Under the pieces are notes generated by a model. That model had not been told where the DNA came from. It ran no database searches and saw only the letters and a list, made by a program, of their open reading frames with translations. From Paracoccaceae bacterium (lineage in GTDB: Bacteria > Pseudomonadota > Alphaproteobacteria > Rhodobacterales > Rhodobacteraceae), in assembly GCA_026982275.1 (NCBI GenBank), contig JALSHK010000116.1, positions 1-25,031 of the forward strand: DNA of 25,031 bases, written 5' to 3'. Position 1 is the stretch's first letter. Every line of letters starts with the position of its first letter. Shown one piece after another: positions 14,447 to 22,594 of the stretch. A program made the position numbers and the translations under genes.

Positions 14447-16762
14447 ATGCCATCATTTTCCACCACCCTTGAGGAAGCGATTCATAAAGCGCTGAGCCTC
14501 GCCAATGAACGCCGCCACGAGCTGGCCACGCTTGAGCATCTGCTTTTGGCGCTGACAGACGAGCCGGAAGCGCGCAAGGTAATGACCGCCTGCGCTGTGG
14601 ATATCGGCAAGCTCAAGCGGCGGCTAACACGGTTTATCGACAATGATCATGATTCGCTGATTTCCGAGATCGAAGGCACCGAAGCCGCCCCCACCACCGG
14701 CTTTCAGCGGGTAATCCAGCGTGCTGCGATCCATGTGCAAAGCTCGGGCCATGCCGAGGTGACGGGCGCGAATGTGCTGGTCGCGATCTTTACCGAGCGC
14801 GAAAGCCACGCCGCCTATTACCTGCAACAGCAGGATATGACCCGCTATGACGCGGTGAATTTCATCTCGCACGGGGTGGCAAAAGATCCGGCCTATAACG
14901 AGCATGTGCCGCTACAGGGTGCCGGCGATATGGCCGATGACATCACCCCGGACGAGAAAAAAGAAACCGCGCTCGACAAATATTGCGACAACCTGAATGC
15001 CAAGGCACGGGCGGGCGAGGTGGATCCGCTGGTTGGTCGCCAGCACGAGGTGGACCGCTGCATTCAGGTGCTGTGTCGCCGCCGCAAAAACAACCCCATT
15101 CTGGTCGGCGATCCGGGCGTGGGCAAAACAGCCATCGCCGAAGGGCTGGCGCGAAAAATCGTAGATGAAGAGGTGCCAAAGGTGCTTTCCGAAACCACGA
15201 TATTCTCGCTTGATATGGGCGCATTGCTGGCAGGCACCCGCTACCGGGGCGATTTTGAAGAGCGCCTGAAAGCGGTGATGAAAGAGATGGAAGAGCATGA
15301 CAACGCCGTGCTGTTCATCGATGAAATCCATACAGTGATTGGCGCGGGCGCAACCTCTGGCGGCGCAATGGATGCCTCCAATCTGCTGAAGCCTGCGCTT
15401 CAGGGCGGCAAGCTGCGCTGCATGGGCTCGACCACCTATAAGGAATACCGCCAGCATTTCGAGAAGGATCGCGCGCTGGCGCGGCGCTTCCAGAAGATCG
15501 ACGTGAAAGAGCCGAGCATTCCGGATGCGATTAAAATCCTGATGGGGCTGAAGCCCTATTTCGAAGAGCATCACGACATTCGCTACACCAATGACGGCAT
15601 CAAAACCGCCGTAGATCTGGCCGCGCGCTATATCAATGACCGCAAGCTGCCCGATAGTGCGATTGACGTGATCGATGAAGCCGGTGCCGCGCAAATGCTG
15701 GTGGCCGAAAGCAAGCGGCGCAAGACCATTGGCACCAAGGATATCGAGGCCGTGGTCGCCAAAATCGCCCGCATTCCGCCCAAGAGCGTGTCCAAAGACG
15801 ATAGCGAGGTGCTGCGCGACCTTGAGAAAAGCCTCAAACGGGTGGTGTTCGGGCAGGATGATGCGATTGTGGCGCTTGCCAGCTCGATCAAACTGGCGCG
15901 GGCGGGGCTGCGCGAGCCGGAAAAACCGATTGGCAACTACCTGTTTGCAGGGCCAACCGGCGTGGGCAAAACCGAGGTCGCCAAACAGCTAGCGGATGTT
16001 TTAGGCGTGGAGCTTTTGCGCTTTGATATGTCGGAATATATGGAAAAACATGCGGTTAGCCGCTTGATCGGCGCGCCTCCCGGCTATGTCGGATTTGATC
16101 AGGGCGGCTTGCTGACGGACGGTGTGGATCAAAACCCGCATTGCGTGCTGTTGCTGGACGAGATGGAAAAAGCGCATCCTGATGTGTTTAACATTTTGCT
16201 GCAGGTGATGGACCATGGCAAGCTAACCGACCATAACGGCAAAGCGATTGATTTTCGCAATGTGGTGTTGATCATGACCAGCAATGCCGGCGCGGCCGAG
16301 CAGGCTAAATCCGCCATCGGCTTTGGCGATACCAAGCGCGTGGGCGAAGATACCGCCGCGGTCGAGCGCACCTTTACGCCGGAATTCCGAAACCGGCTGG
16401 ATGCGGTGATCAGCTTTAGCTCGCTACCGCGCGAGGTGATCCTGAAAGTGGTCGAAAAATTCGTGCTTCAGCTAGAGGCGCAATTGATGGATCGTAATGT
16501 CACCATCGAGCTGACCGAAGCGGCGGCGAACTGGCTGTCCAAAAAGGGCTATGATGATAAAATGGGCGCGCGGCCATTGGGGCGCACCATTCAGGAATAC
16601 ATCAAAAAGCCCCTGGCGGAGGAATTGCTGTTTGGCAAGCTTGCCAAGGGCGGCTCGGTGCGGGTCGAGGTGAAGGATGGCAAAATCCATCTGGAAATTC
16701 TGGAACCGCAAAAGCTGCGGATTTCCACCCCGAAAAAGCCGCCGATGCTGACAACCGAATAG
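14447..16762 (+). CDS. clpA: ATP-dependent Clp protease ATP-binding subunit ClpA
   Basis: A 771-residue Hsp100 unfoldase that feeds proteins to ClpP. An N-terminal repeat domain (1-145, starting MPSFSTTLEEAIHKAL) docks adaptors. AAA domain 1 has Walker A GDPGVGKT (221-228) and Walker B VLFIDEIHT. AAA domain 2 has Walker A GPTGVGKT (about 502-509) and Walker B VLLLDEMEKAHPDVF. An IGF loop at about 624-626 (KSAIGFGD) is the ClpP-docking tripeptide, which separates ClpA from the non-proteolytic ClpB; the long ClpB middle coil is absent too. A strong AAGGAGG site precedes the ATG. The adaptor gene clpS, often just upstream of clpA, is not in this window. Confidence 0.97.
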   Translation: MPSFSTTLEEAIHKALSLANERRHELATLEHLLLALTDEPEARKVMTACAVDIGKLKRRLTRFIDNDHDSLISEIEGTEAAPTTGFQRVIQRAAIHVQSSGHAEVTGANVLVAIFTERESHAAYYLQQQDMTRYDAVNFISHGVAKDPAYNEHVPLQGAGDMADDITPDEKKETALDKYCDNLNAKARAGEVDPLVGRQHEVDRCIQVLCRRRKNNPILVGDPGVGKTAIAEGLARKIVDEEVPKVLSETTIFSLDMGALLAGTRYRGDFEERLKAVMKEMEEHDNAVLFIDEIHTVIGAGATSGGAMDASNLLKPALQGGKLRCMGSTTYKEYRQHFEKDRALARRFQKIDVKEPSIPDAIKILMGLKPYFEEHHDIRYTNDGIKTAVDLAARYINDRKLPDSAIDVIDEAGAAQMLVAESKRRKTIGTKDIEAVVAKIARIPPKSVSKDDSEVLRDLEKSLKRVVFGQDDAIVALASSIKLARAGLREPEKPIGNYLFAGPTGVGKTEVAKQLADVLGVELLRFDMSEYMEKHAVSRLIGAPPGYVGFDQGGLLTDGVDQNPHCVLLLDEMEKAHPDVFNILLQVMDHGKLTDHNGKAIDFRNVVLIMTSNAGAAEQAKSAIGFGDTKRVGEDTAAVERTFTPEFRNRLDAVISFSSLPREVILKVVEKFVLQLEAQLMDRNVTIELTEAAANWLSKKGYDDKMGARPLGRTIQEYIKKPLAEELLFGKLAKGGSVRVEVKDGKIHLEILEPQKLRISTPKKPPMLTTE

Positions 16763-16773
16763 CCAAAGGCAAG

Positions 16774-16798
16774 CCCGGAGCTGCCCGAAAGCTCCGGG
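16774..16798 (+). terminator. Hairpin downstream of clpA
   Basis: CCCGGAGC (16774-16781) pairs perfectly with GCTCCGGG (16791-16798) over nine bases, twelve bases past the clpA stop. There is no U-run. A second perfect stem, TGCCATGC-CTG-GCATGGCA (16865-16883), lies before the convergent gene end at 16896. Together they probably separate the two genes. Confidence 0.5.
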
Positions 16799-16895
16799 GG
16801 CGCGCCGCCTCGGCGAGCTGAACCCGGGGCGATGCCCCATTGTTCAGCCCACCTCGTTGACGCGTGCCATGCCTGGCATGGCAAAGCCTTCGGTT

Positions 16896-17294
16896 TCACT
16901 TATCCTTTACCGGCAAGGATTGCAAAATCCCCCATATGATCTCTGGCACCAGCATCAGCAATATAAAATAGGACGCACCATTCAAAAGTGCATAGATCAT
17001 CCACGCGGAAAACAAAAAGCGCGCCACCGCGTCATAGCGCGCCAAGATCGTCAGATCCAGCTTCAGCCGAACGAGCGACCAGATGATAACAACCGAGCCA
17101 AGAAGATTGGCGAAAAATATATGAAAGATATCCGGCTCGATCATTTTTCCGGGCAAGCCGGTAGTTTCTGCCAGCCATATAATGCCATCGATCAGCAGTA
17201 AAAACGTCCATGGTGTAGCAAAGATTGCTGTGGCTGTAAGATCATACCATGCGCTGGCGCGATAGATCTTGCGAAATTTAAAGGGGGTAAGCAT
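16896..17294 (-). CDS. Four-TM membrane protein of unknown function
   Basis: A 132-residue protein I do not recognise. Hydrophobic segments lie at about 17-40, 55-76, 88-106 and 107-126, with short charged loops; the N-terminus is basic (FKFRKIYR), suggesting it stays in the cytoplasm. No catalytic motif or Cys is present. ATG 17294 has a strong purine-rich site (AAGGAAAGGAAAA). It is divergent from a MerR-family regulator, and its proposed promoter overlaps a 22-base dyad with the stretched spacer MerR proteins act on, so it is the likely regulated target. A transporter-like or permease-accessory role is possible but unsupported. Confidence 0.82.
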   Translation of the reverse strand: MLTPFKFRKIYRASAWYDLTATAIFATPWTFLLLIDGIIWLAETTGLPGKMIEPDIFHIFFANLLGSVVIIWSLVRLKLDLTILARYDAVARFLFSAWMIYALLNGASYFILLMLVPEIIWGILQSLPVKDK

Positions 17295-17325
17295 TCAATT
17301 TTCCTTTCCTTATTGAATGCGGAAA

Positions 17326-17357
17326 GCTATAAACCCTAGACATAACTCAAGGGTCAA
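17326..17357 (-). promoter_or_regulatory. MerR-type operator-promoter in the divergent region
   Basis: The dyad ACCCTAGA (17333-17340)-N6-TCAAGGGT (17347-17354) matches in seven of eight pairs. On the minus strand TTGACC (17357-17352) overlaps one half-site and TATAGC (17331-17326) follows after 20 bases (19 if TTATAG is used). Spacers of 19-20 bases with a dyad between are the hallmark of MerR-activated promoters. On the plus strand the dyad ends only 10 bases before the regulator's ATG, allowing autorepression. Confidence 0.6.
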
Positions 17358-17364
17358 GGATAAA

Positions 17365-17718
17365 ATGCAGATAGGTGAATTAGCCGCAAAAACCGGGGTA
17401 AGCCGCGATGCGATCCGGCTTTATGAAAAGCTGGGATTGATCGCTTCTTATCGGCGCAATAACGGCTATCGGGATTTTTCCGAGAACACCCCCCGGCTTG
17501 TCGAAATGATCAAACTGGCGCAATCTCTGGGTTTTACCCTTGCGGAAGTCGCGCCGGAAATGCAGGCCATAGCCGCTCAGGGCCTTGGGGCACCGCAGGT
17601 AGAAACCCTGCTCACCGCCAAGCTGAAAGATGTGGATGCCCGCCTTGACCAGCTAAAATCCAAGCGCGATGAACTGGCGAAAATGATATCACAAGTCTGC
17701 CCGGTCGCGCAGGTCTAG
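17365..17718 (+). CDS. MerR-family transcriptional regulator
   Basis: A 117-residue regulator. The N-terminal MerR winged helix opens with MQIGELAAKTGVSRDAIRLYEKLGLI (1-26), then the RNNGYRDFSE wing (31-40). A dimer coiled coil runs from about 76 to 110. The C-terminal effector region is very short and has one Cys (112), without the CxC or Cys-pair patterns of the metal or redox sensors, so the inducer is unknown. ATG 17365 has AAGGAT upstream; the open frame extends to 17317 but would run through the operator. The gene's TAG overlaps that of the convergent OmpA-domain gene (CTAG, 17715-17718). Confidence 0.9.
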   Translation: MQIGELAAKTGVSRDAIRLYEKLGLIASYRRNNGYRDFSENTPRLVEMIKLAQSLGFTLAEVAPEMQAIAAQGLGAPQVETLLTAKLKDVDARLDQLKSKRDELAKMISQVCPVAQV

Positions 17719-19775
17719 CGCTCTGTCAGCTTCAGCTCGATGCGGCGATTGGCGGCCAGGGCTGCGGGGCTGCTCCCTTCGGCAATCGGCTGAAATTCAC
17801 CAAATCCGGCTGCCGATAGATTCTGCGGCGAAAGCCCCTCTCTATCGATCAGATAGCGCACCACAGATAAAGCGCGAGCCTGCGAAAGCGCCCAATTGTC
17901 ATTGGCATTGCCGGTGGAATCCGTGTGACCCTCGACCTGCAATATCCAATTTATTTCCGGTGGAATTTCGCTAGCCAGCTCCCGCACCACCGCCGCGACC
18001 TCCGCCATCTGTTTTTGCCCTTCATGCCCCAATACAGACGATCCGGGCGCAAACAGCACTTCGGATGAGAATACAAACCGGTCTCCTACGATTTGCAGCT
18101 CTTCCCGCCCGCCCAGAACCTCGCGCATCCGCCCGAAAAACTCCGAGCGGAAAGCCCGCAAATCATTGGCTTCGGCTTCAAGGCGCAAGGCTTCGGCTTC
18201 AAGAAGCGCGCGCTCCCGCGCCTCGGCATTGGCGCGGGAGCGCTCTTCCGCCGCCACCCGCGCCAGTGCCGTATTGAGATCGGCGCCCAGCGTCTCTATC
18301 CGGATTTGCGCCTCGGCATCGGCATCGGCCGCAGCGTCCAGCAAGCCTTGCAGCTGGTTCAGCTCCTGACGCAGCGCCGCCGTTTGCTGGTTAAGCAATT
18401 CGACTTGTCGCTGTGCATCGGCGGATTGGATTTTCTCCTGATCCAGCAATCGCTGCGCCTCGGCCAGCGCCACCTGCTGGCGAGCGATGGTTTCGGAATT
18501 ATCCGCATCAAGCTCCGAAATCTCCCGCTGTGCGGCGCGAAGGGCTGCGAGCTGGGTCAAGGTATCTTCGGCCCTTTGCCGCTCGGCCTCCAGAGAAAGG
18601 GTCATGGCGGTAAGCTCCGCATCGGCATTTTCCAGCCGCGCACGCAGGGCTTGGGCGGCGGCGGCTTCGGCCAATTGCCCCCGTTCGGCCTCGCTCAGGG
18701 CAGCGGCGCGCTCGGCCAGGGCCAGCTCGGCAGCAGCGATAGCGTTATCCCGATCCGCCAATAGCGCCTGAAGGCGGGCTTTTTCTTCTTCGGTCTGTGC
18801 GCTTTGCGCTTGTGCCTCGGATAATTGCTGCAAAACCGCAATTCGCGCCATTTGCTCGGCGCTAAGATCCTGCTCGAGCACACGGCGCGCCTCGGTCAGG
18901 GCGGCAATCTGGCTGCGCAGCGCCACCGCTTGCGCCAGCTGGGCGGTGCGGTTTTCTCCCAAAGCCCCTGTTGCCTCCTCCAGCTCTGCCTGCGAGGCTT
19001 GCAGCCGGCTTTCCGCGCTTTCCAGCTCTTGCGTCAAGCGCGCAATCTCGGAAGCGCTTTCGCTGGCATTCTCCAATGCTTCCCGCTTTGCGGCTTCGGC
19101 CAGAAATAAAGCCTGCGTCGCGCTGGCGATCTGGCTTTGCATATCCGATATTTCGGCAGAGCGGGCATTCTGGCTGGCTTCCAGATCCGAAATCATTGCC
19201 CGCAGCGCCTCGGTGCGGGCCGCCGCCAGCCGCGCGGCTTCGGCTTGCGCATCCATTTCGCTTCGAGCGGCGGCCAGCGCCAGTTCGGCGGCGGCCTTGG
19301 CGTCCATTTCGGCCAGCGCAGCGGATTGTGCCTCGGCCACCGCATTTCCCAAATCGCGATTCTGCTCCAGCAATGAAGCAATCCGGGCCTCGAATTCGGT
19401 GATCCGCAAGCTGGAGGCCGCCGCCTCGGCTTGTAGGCTATCGCGCTGCCGGGTGAGTGTGGCGATCAACGCGATCCGGGCATTGTCGCGGCTTTCGGCA
19501 TCACTCAGAGCGCTGTTCAGCTCCCCGATTTTTCGATCCAGCCCGCGCGCGCGCGATTGTTCCAGCCCGAGCGCATCCGCCAGCCCAGCCACTTGCTCGG
19601 AAAGCGTGGTCAGCTCGTTATCCTGGTCGGTGATGGTTTCGGAAAGCACAAATTGCACAATCATGAATATGCTGATGACAAAAAACAGAACAAGCAAAAG
19701 CGCTGTCACCGCATCGACAAAACCGGGCCAGATATTGGGGATGCCATGCCCGTTTCCGCGTCGTCCAAGCGCCAT
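17715..19775 (-). CDS. MotB/OmpA-like stator subunit with very long coiled coil
   Basis: A 686-residue protein in three parts. A short cytoplasmic N-terminus leads to one TM helix (18-44) with Asp21 in GFVDAVTALLLVLFF, the place of the proton-carrying Asp of MotB. Residues from about 48 to 545 are almost unbroken Ala/Glu/Leu/Arg/Gln heptad-like sequence, a predicted periplasmic coiled coil. The C-terminus (569-686) is an OmpA/MotB peptidoglycan-binding domain with VEGHTDSTGN (Asp619), ALSQARA and NRRIELKL (Arg677/678). Ordinary MotB is about 250-350 residues and has no such rod. The ATG abuts the partner's stop (TAAATG), with AAGG upstream, so translation is coupled. Role unknown; not a canonical flagellar gene by context. 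Confidence 0.88.
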   Translation of the reverse strand: MALGRRGNGHGIPNIWPGFVDAVTALLLVLFFVISIFMIVQFVLSETITDQDNELTTLSEQVAGLADALGLEQSRARGLDRKIGELNSALSDAESRDNARIALIATLTRQRDSLQAEAAASSLRITEFEARIASLLEQNRDLGNAVAEAQSAALAEMDAKAAAELALAAARSEMDAQAEAARLAAARTEALRAMISDLEASQNARSAEISDMQSQIASATQALFLAEAAKREALENASESASEIARLTQELESAESRLQASQAELEEATGALGENRTAQLAQAVALRSQIAALTEARRVLEQDLSAEQMARIAVLQQLSEAQAQSAQTEEEKARLQALLADRDNAIAAAELALAERAAALSEAERGQLAEAAAAQALRARLENADAELTAMTLSLEAERQRAEDTLTQLAALRAAQREISELDADNSETIARQQVALAEAQRLLDQEKIQSADAQRQVELLNQQTAALRQELNQLQGLLDAAADADAEAQIRIETLGADLNTALARVAAEERSRANAEARERALLEAEALRLEAEANDLRAFRSEFFGRMREVLGGREELQIVGDRFVFSSEVLFAPGSSVLGHEGQKQMAEVAAVVRELASEIPPEINWILQVEGHTDSTGNANDNWALSQARALSVVRYLIDREGLSPQNLSAAGFGEFQPIAEGSSPAALAANRRIELKLTER

Positions 19776-20969
19776 TTAGCTGCCTTTCGAATTGGCCAGC
19801 GCCAAGATGCTCTGCGCAAGGGTCGCCAGATCGCCGCGCAATTCGCCAAGGCTTTCCTGACGGCCCGAGGACATTTCCTCCAGCACGCGCAAAAGCTGCA
19901 CGTCGATATTACGCAAGCGCGAGCGGGCCTCGCTATCCAGCAGCCCCGCGCCCTCTTCGCGCTCGCGCAGGATCCGGGTCATCTCGGCCTGATTATCGGC
20001 AATGCGTTCCAAAACCGCCTCATCCGTCGCCGGCCCGGCAGACCCGACGGATAAATTCTCGGCCAATGCGCCTACAGAAACCGCCAATTGCGACAGGCTG
20101 CTATCGGTTTTCTGTCGTGATTCTTCGCCTCGAAGCGTTACATCTTTAAGGGTTTCGATTTGCAGCGCAGTTTGCTCCATAAAGCCGTAAAGCGCCGAAA
20201 GATCATTGCCGCCCACGCCGCCATCGCCATCCCCCACCAGGCTAAGCGTAGTGATCGAGGAAAGCCATTCCTCCAGCTCCATATAGAAGCGGTTTTGCCC
20301 GTGGGAGGCAAAAAGCTCCAGCAAGCCAACCACCAGCGAACCGGCCAGCCCGAGCAAAGAGGAGGCAAAGGCCGTGCCCATACCGCCGAGCTGGTCTTCC
20401 AGACCATTCATCAGGTTTTTGAATACATCCGCCGCGGATTGCCCCTCCTGCGGGGCGAGCGAGCGGATGGTATCGACCACCGCCGGCACCGTAGTAGCGA
20501 GGCCGTAAAACGTGCCGAGCAGGCCGAGGAAAATCAGCAGGCTGGCGATATAGCGGGTGATGTCACGCAGCTCGTCGAGCCTTGTGCCCACGGAATCAAG
20601 TATCGAGCGGCTGGAGGCCGAGGTCAGGGATTTGCGCGCGCGGCTATCGCGCAGCAGGGCTTCAAGCGTGGCCAGAATGCGCGGCGAGCGGATGAATTCG
20701 TGGCCCGGCCGATCCAGCACAAAGCCCTTGATCCAGCGCACCGCCACCATGATCGAGATGATTTGCCAAAAACAGGCCAGCACGCCGACAACAAACACCG
20801 CAATGATCACCCCGTTCAGATAGGGCGACACCAGAAACATCTGCGACATCGAAGGGAAAGCCGCGATGGCCCCCAGGATGACAAGGACCATAATCACAAG
20901 CATTATAAAGGCTTGGCGTTTGGGGCGGGTAAACGCAGGTTCGCGTTTGGAATCAATGACCAGCTTCAT
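19776..20969 (-). CDS. MotA/TolQ/ExbB-like proton channel subunit
   Basis: A 397-residue membrane protein. TM helices lie at about 20-38, 51-77, 140-161 and 198-220. The third has the family motif FLGLLGTFYGLATTV, and the fourth, MGTAFASSLLGLAGSLVVG, provides the second channel-lining Thr/Ser face. Between TM2 and TM3 is a cytoplasmic domain (78-139). After TM4 a long charged, helical tail (about 224-397) would project into the cytoplasm. This is the MotA/TolQ/ExbB fold, which with the Asp-bearing partner (next gene, abutting) makes a proton-driven pentamer-dimer motor. The long A-subunit tail recalls ZorA, but no other Zorya gene is present. It has only a weak ribosome site before ATG 20969. 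Confidence 0.88.
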   Translation of the reverse strand: MKLVIDSKREPAFTRPKRQAFIMLVIMVLVILGAIAAFPSMSQMFLVSPYLNGVIIAVFVVGVLACFWQIISIMVAVRWIKGFVLDRPGHEFIRSPRILATLEALLRDSRARKSLTSASSRSILDSVGTRLDELRDITRYIASLLIFLGLLGTFYGLATTVPAVVDTIRSLAPQEGQSAADVFKNLMNGLEDQLGGMGTAFASSLLGLAGSLVVGLLELFASHGQNRFYMELEEWLSSITTLSLVGDGDGGVGGNDLSALYGFMEQTALQIETLKDVTLRGEESRQKTDSSLSQLAVSVGALAENLSVGSAGPATDEAVLERIADNQAEMTRILREREEGAGLLDSEARSRLRNIDVQLLRVLEEMSSGRQESLGELRGDLATLAQSILALANSKGS

Positions 20970-21129
20970 ACAGCGTATTTACTTTCAAAAAATCAGATAG
21001 CGAATACTACACCCAACAGCGCGAGTTTCCAGCCAATAAGCGCGATAACAGCGGAAATACCTTTCAATTCTGGCAAAATAGCGCCTATATGTAACAGAGA
21101 TACAAGGAAATCCCGCTTTAGGAGAGATT

Positions 21130-22065
21130 ATGAACGATATCATCAACCTGTTCAGCACCACGGGCGCCCCGGCCATTGCGCTGCTGGTCTTTGCCATCAT
21201 TCTGATCTGGATGACGATAAAAACCGTGCCTCAGGGCGAGGAATGGACGGTGGAGCGCTTTGGCCGCTATACCCGCACATTGGCTCCCGGGCTGCGTTTT
21301 CTGGTGCCGGTGGTGGATAAGATCGGGGCGCGGATCAACATGATGGAGACGGTGCTGGACGTCAATTCCCAAGAGGTGATCACCAAGGATAACGCCATGG
21401 TCGTAGCCGATGCGATTGCCTTTTATCAGGTGGTGGATGCCGCACAGGCCGCCTACGAGGTTCGTGATCTGGAGCGCGCGCTGCGCAATCTTTCCATGAC
21501 CAATATCCGCTCGGTGATCGGCTCGATGGATCTGGATGAGAGCCTTTCCAACCGCGATAAGATCAACTCGAAATTGCTCGGTGTGATCGACGATGCCTCC
21601 CATAGCTGGGGGGTGAAGGTGACGCGGGTCGAGATCAAGGATCTGGCTCCGCCGGCGGATATTAACGAGGCGATGGCGCGGCAAATGAAGGCCGAGCGCA
21701 CCAAGCGCGCCGATATTCTGCAAGCCGAGGGCCATAAGCAGGCCGCTATTCTAAAAGCCGAGGGCGAGCGCGAGGCGCAAATCCGCGAGGCCGAAGGGCG
21801 GCGCGAGGCGGCATTCCTCGATGCCGAAGCCCGCGAGCGCGGGGCGGAGGCCGAGGCCAAAGCCACGCAGATGGTTTCCAAAGCCATTGCCGAGGGCGAT
21901 ATTCAGGCGATCAACTATTTTGTTGCCAATAAATATACGGAAGCCCTGCGCGATATCGCCGCCTCGCCCAATAGCAAAACCGTGATGATCCCGCTGGAGG
22001 CCTCCGGCCTGCTTGGTTCGATCTCGGGCATTGCCGATATTGCCAAAGCCACAAAGGGCCAGTAG
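21130..22065 (+). CDS. SPFH/band 7 paraslipin (QmcA/stomatin-like)
   Basis: A 311-residue protein with one N-terminal TM (14-30), an SPFH domain (about 31-185) starting TVPQGEEWTVERFGRYTRTLAPGLRF, then an Ala/Glu/Arg-rich helix (about 183-255) with KAERTKRADILQAEG, and a hydrophobic C-terminal part. This matches the paraslipin/QmcA group, which forms large membrane-bound cages and organises membrane microdomains or regulates proteases such as FtsH. The ATG has TAGGAGA upstream. The NfeD gene starts on the base after its stop, the usual SPFH-NfeD pairing. It diverges from the MotA-like gene across 160 bases in which I see no clear promoter. Confidence 0.95.
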   Translation: MNDIINLFSTTGAPAIALLVFAIILIWMTIKTVPQGEEWTVERFGRYTRTLAPGLRFLVPVVDKIGARINMMETVLDVNSQEVITKDNAMVVADAIAFYQVVDAAQAAYEVRDLERALRNLSMTNIRSVIGSMDLDESLSNRDKINSKLLGVIDDASHSWGVKVTRVEIKDLAPPADINEAMARQMKAERTKRADILQAEGHKQAAILKAEGEREAQIREAEGRREAAFLDAEARERGAEAEAKATQMVSKAIAEGDIQAINYFVANKYTEALRDIAASPNSKTVMIPLEASGLLGSISGIADIAKATKGQ

Positions 22066-22533
22066 ATGGGAGATTTGTTTATATGGATCAGTCAGGCCAG
22101 CCCATGGTTGTGGCTGGCGCTCGGCATTATATTGATCGCGCTGGAAATACTGGCACCCTCTTTCATTCTTATATGGCCGGGTTTGGCGGCCATGCTGATG
22201 GCCGGGCTGACATGGCTTGTTCCGGGTTTTTCCGGTCAGGCACTTGTGGCGCTTTATGCCACGCTCTCGATCGCGCTATTGTTTGGCGGGCGCGCCCTTA
22301 TGGCGAGGGTTGAGCAGGACGAGCCAAGCTCGGTGCTGAACGCGCGCGGCCAAAGCATGGTCGGGCGCGATGCCAAAGTGCTGAGTGTGAATGGCCCACA
22401 GGGCAAGGTCGAGATCGATGGCGTGCAATGGCCTACCACATGGGAGGACGGGCCCGCACCGGAAGCCGGACAATGGGTAACGGTCACAGAAGCCCTCGGA
22501 ACCAGTCTGCGGGCAAGGTTACGCAAAACTTAA
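22066..22533 (+). CDS. NfeD family protein
   Basis: A 155-residue protein with three TM segments (about 13-28, 33-52, 57-77) and a C-terminal OB-fold domain (about 92-155) containing GRDAKVLSVNGPQGKVEIDGVQWP, the short NfeD1b type without the ClpP-like serine protease domain. These proteins partner SPFH proteins in the inner membrane, and the gene directly abuts the paraslipin stop (TAGATG). The pair is thought to shape membrane domains or assist membrane-protein quality control; exact function is unsettled. No terminator is evident before the next gene. Confidence 0.92.
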   Translation: MGDLFIWISQASPWLWLALGIILIALEILAPSFILIWPGLAAMLMAGLTWLVPGFSGQALVALYATLSIALLFGGRALMARVEQDEPSSVLNARGQSMVGRDAKVLSVNGPQGKVEIDGVQWPTTWEDGPAPEAGQWVTVTEALGTSLRARLRKT

Positions 22534-22594
22534 TTGTATATTTACCGGAATTATGCTATTTCGGGCATGTATTTTATCCAGTTCATGGTGCAGT

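Noticed and set aside
14912..15694. A 260-codon minus-strand frame inside clpA
   Set aside because: Shadow of ClpA coding; no recognisable domain and composition typical of an antisense frame.
18946..19779. A 277-codon open frame on the plus strand inside the MotB-like gene
   Set aside because: It is antisense to the coiled-coil region, is Ala/Ser/Arg-rich low-complexity sequence, has no recognisable motif and no ribosome site. It is a GC-rich shadow frame.
17715..20969. Zorya anti-phage system (ZorA/ZorB)
   Set aside because: The A/B subunit folds match, but there is no ZorC/D/E nearby, the long coil is on the periplasmic B subunit, and the neighbours are housekeeping envelope genes. A standalone stator is the better description.
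17715..20969. Flagellar stator motA/motB
   Set aside because: No flagellar genes are nearby, the B subunit is far too long, and the A subunit lacks clear flagellar MotA-specific torque motifs. Assignment as flagellar is not supported.
20160..21320. A 386-codon open frame on the plus strand covering most of the MotA-like gene and running into the paraslipin
   Set aside because: It is antisense to a well-supported gene and overlaps the start of another, with His/Arg-rich composition and no family match.
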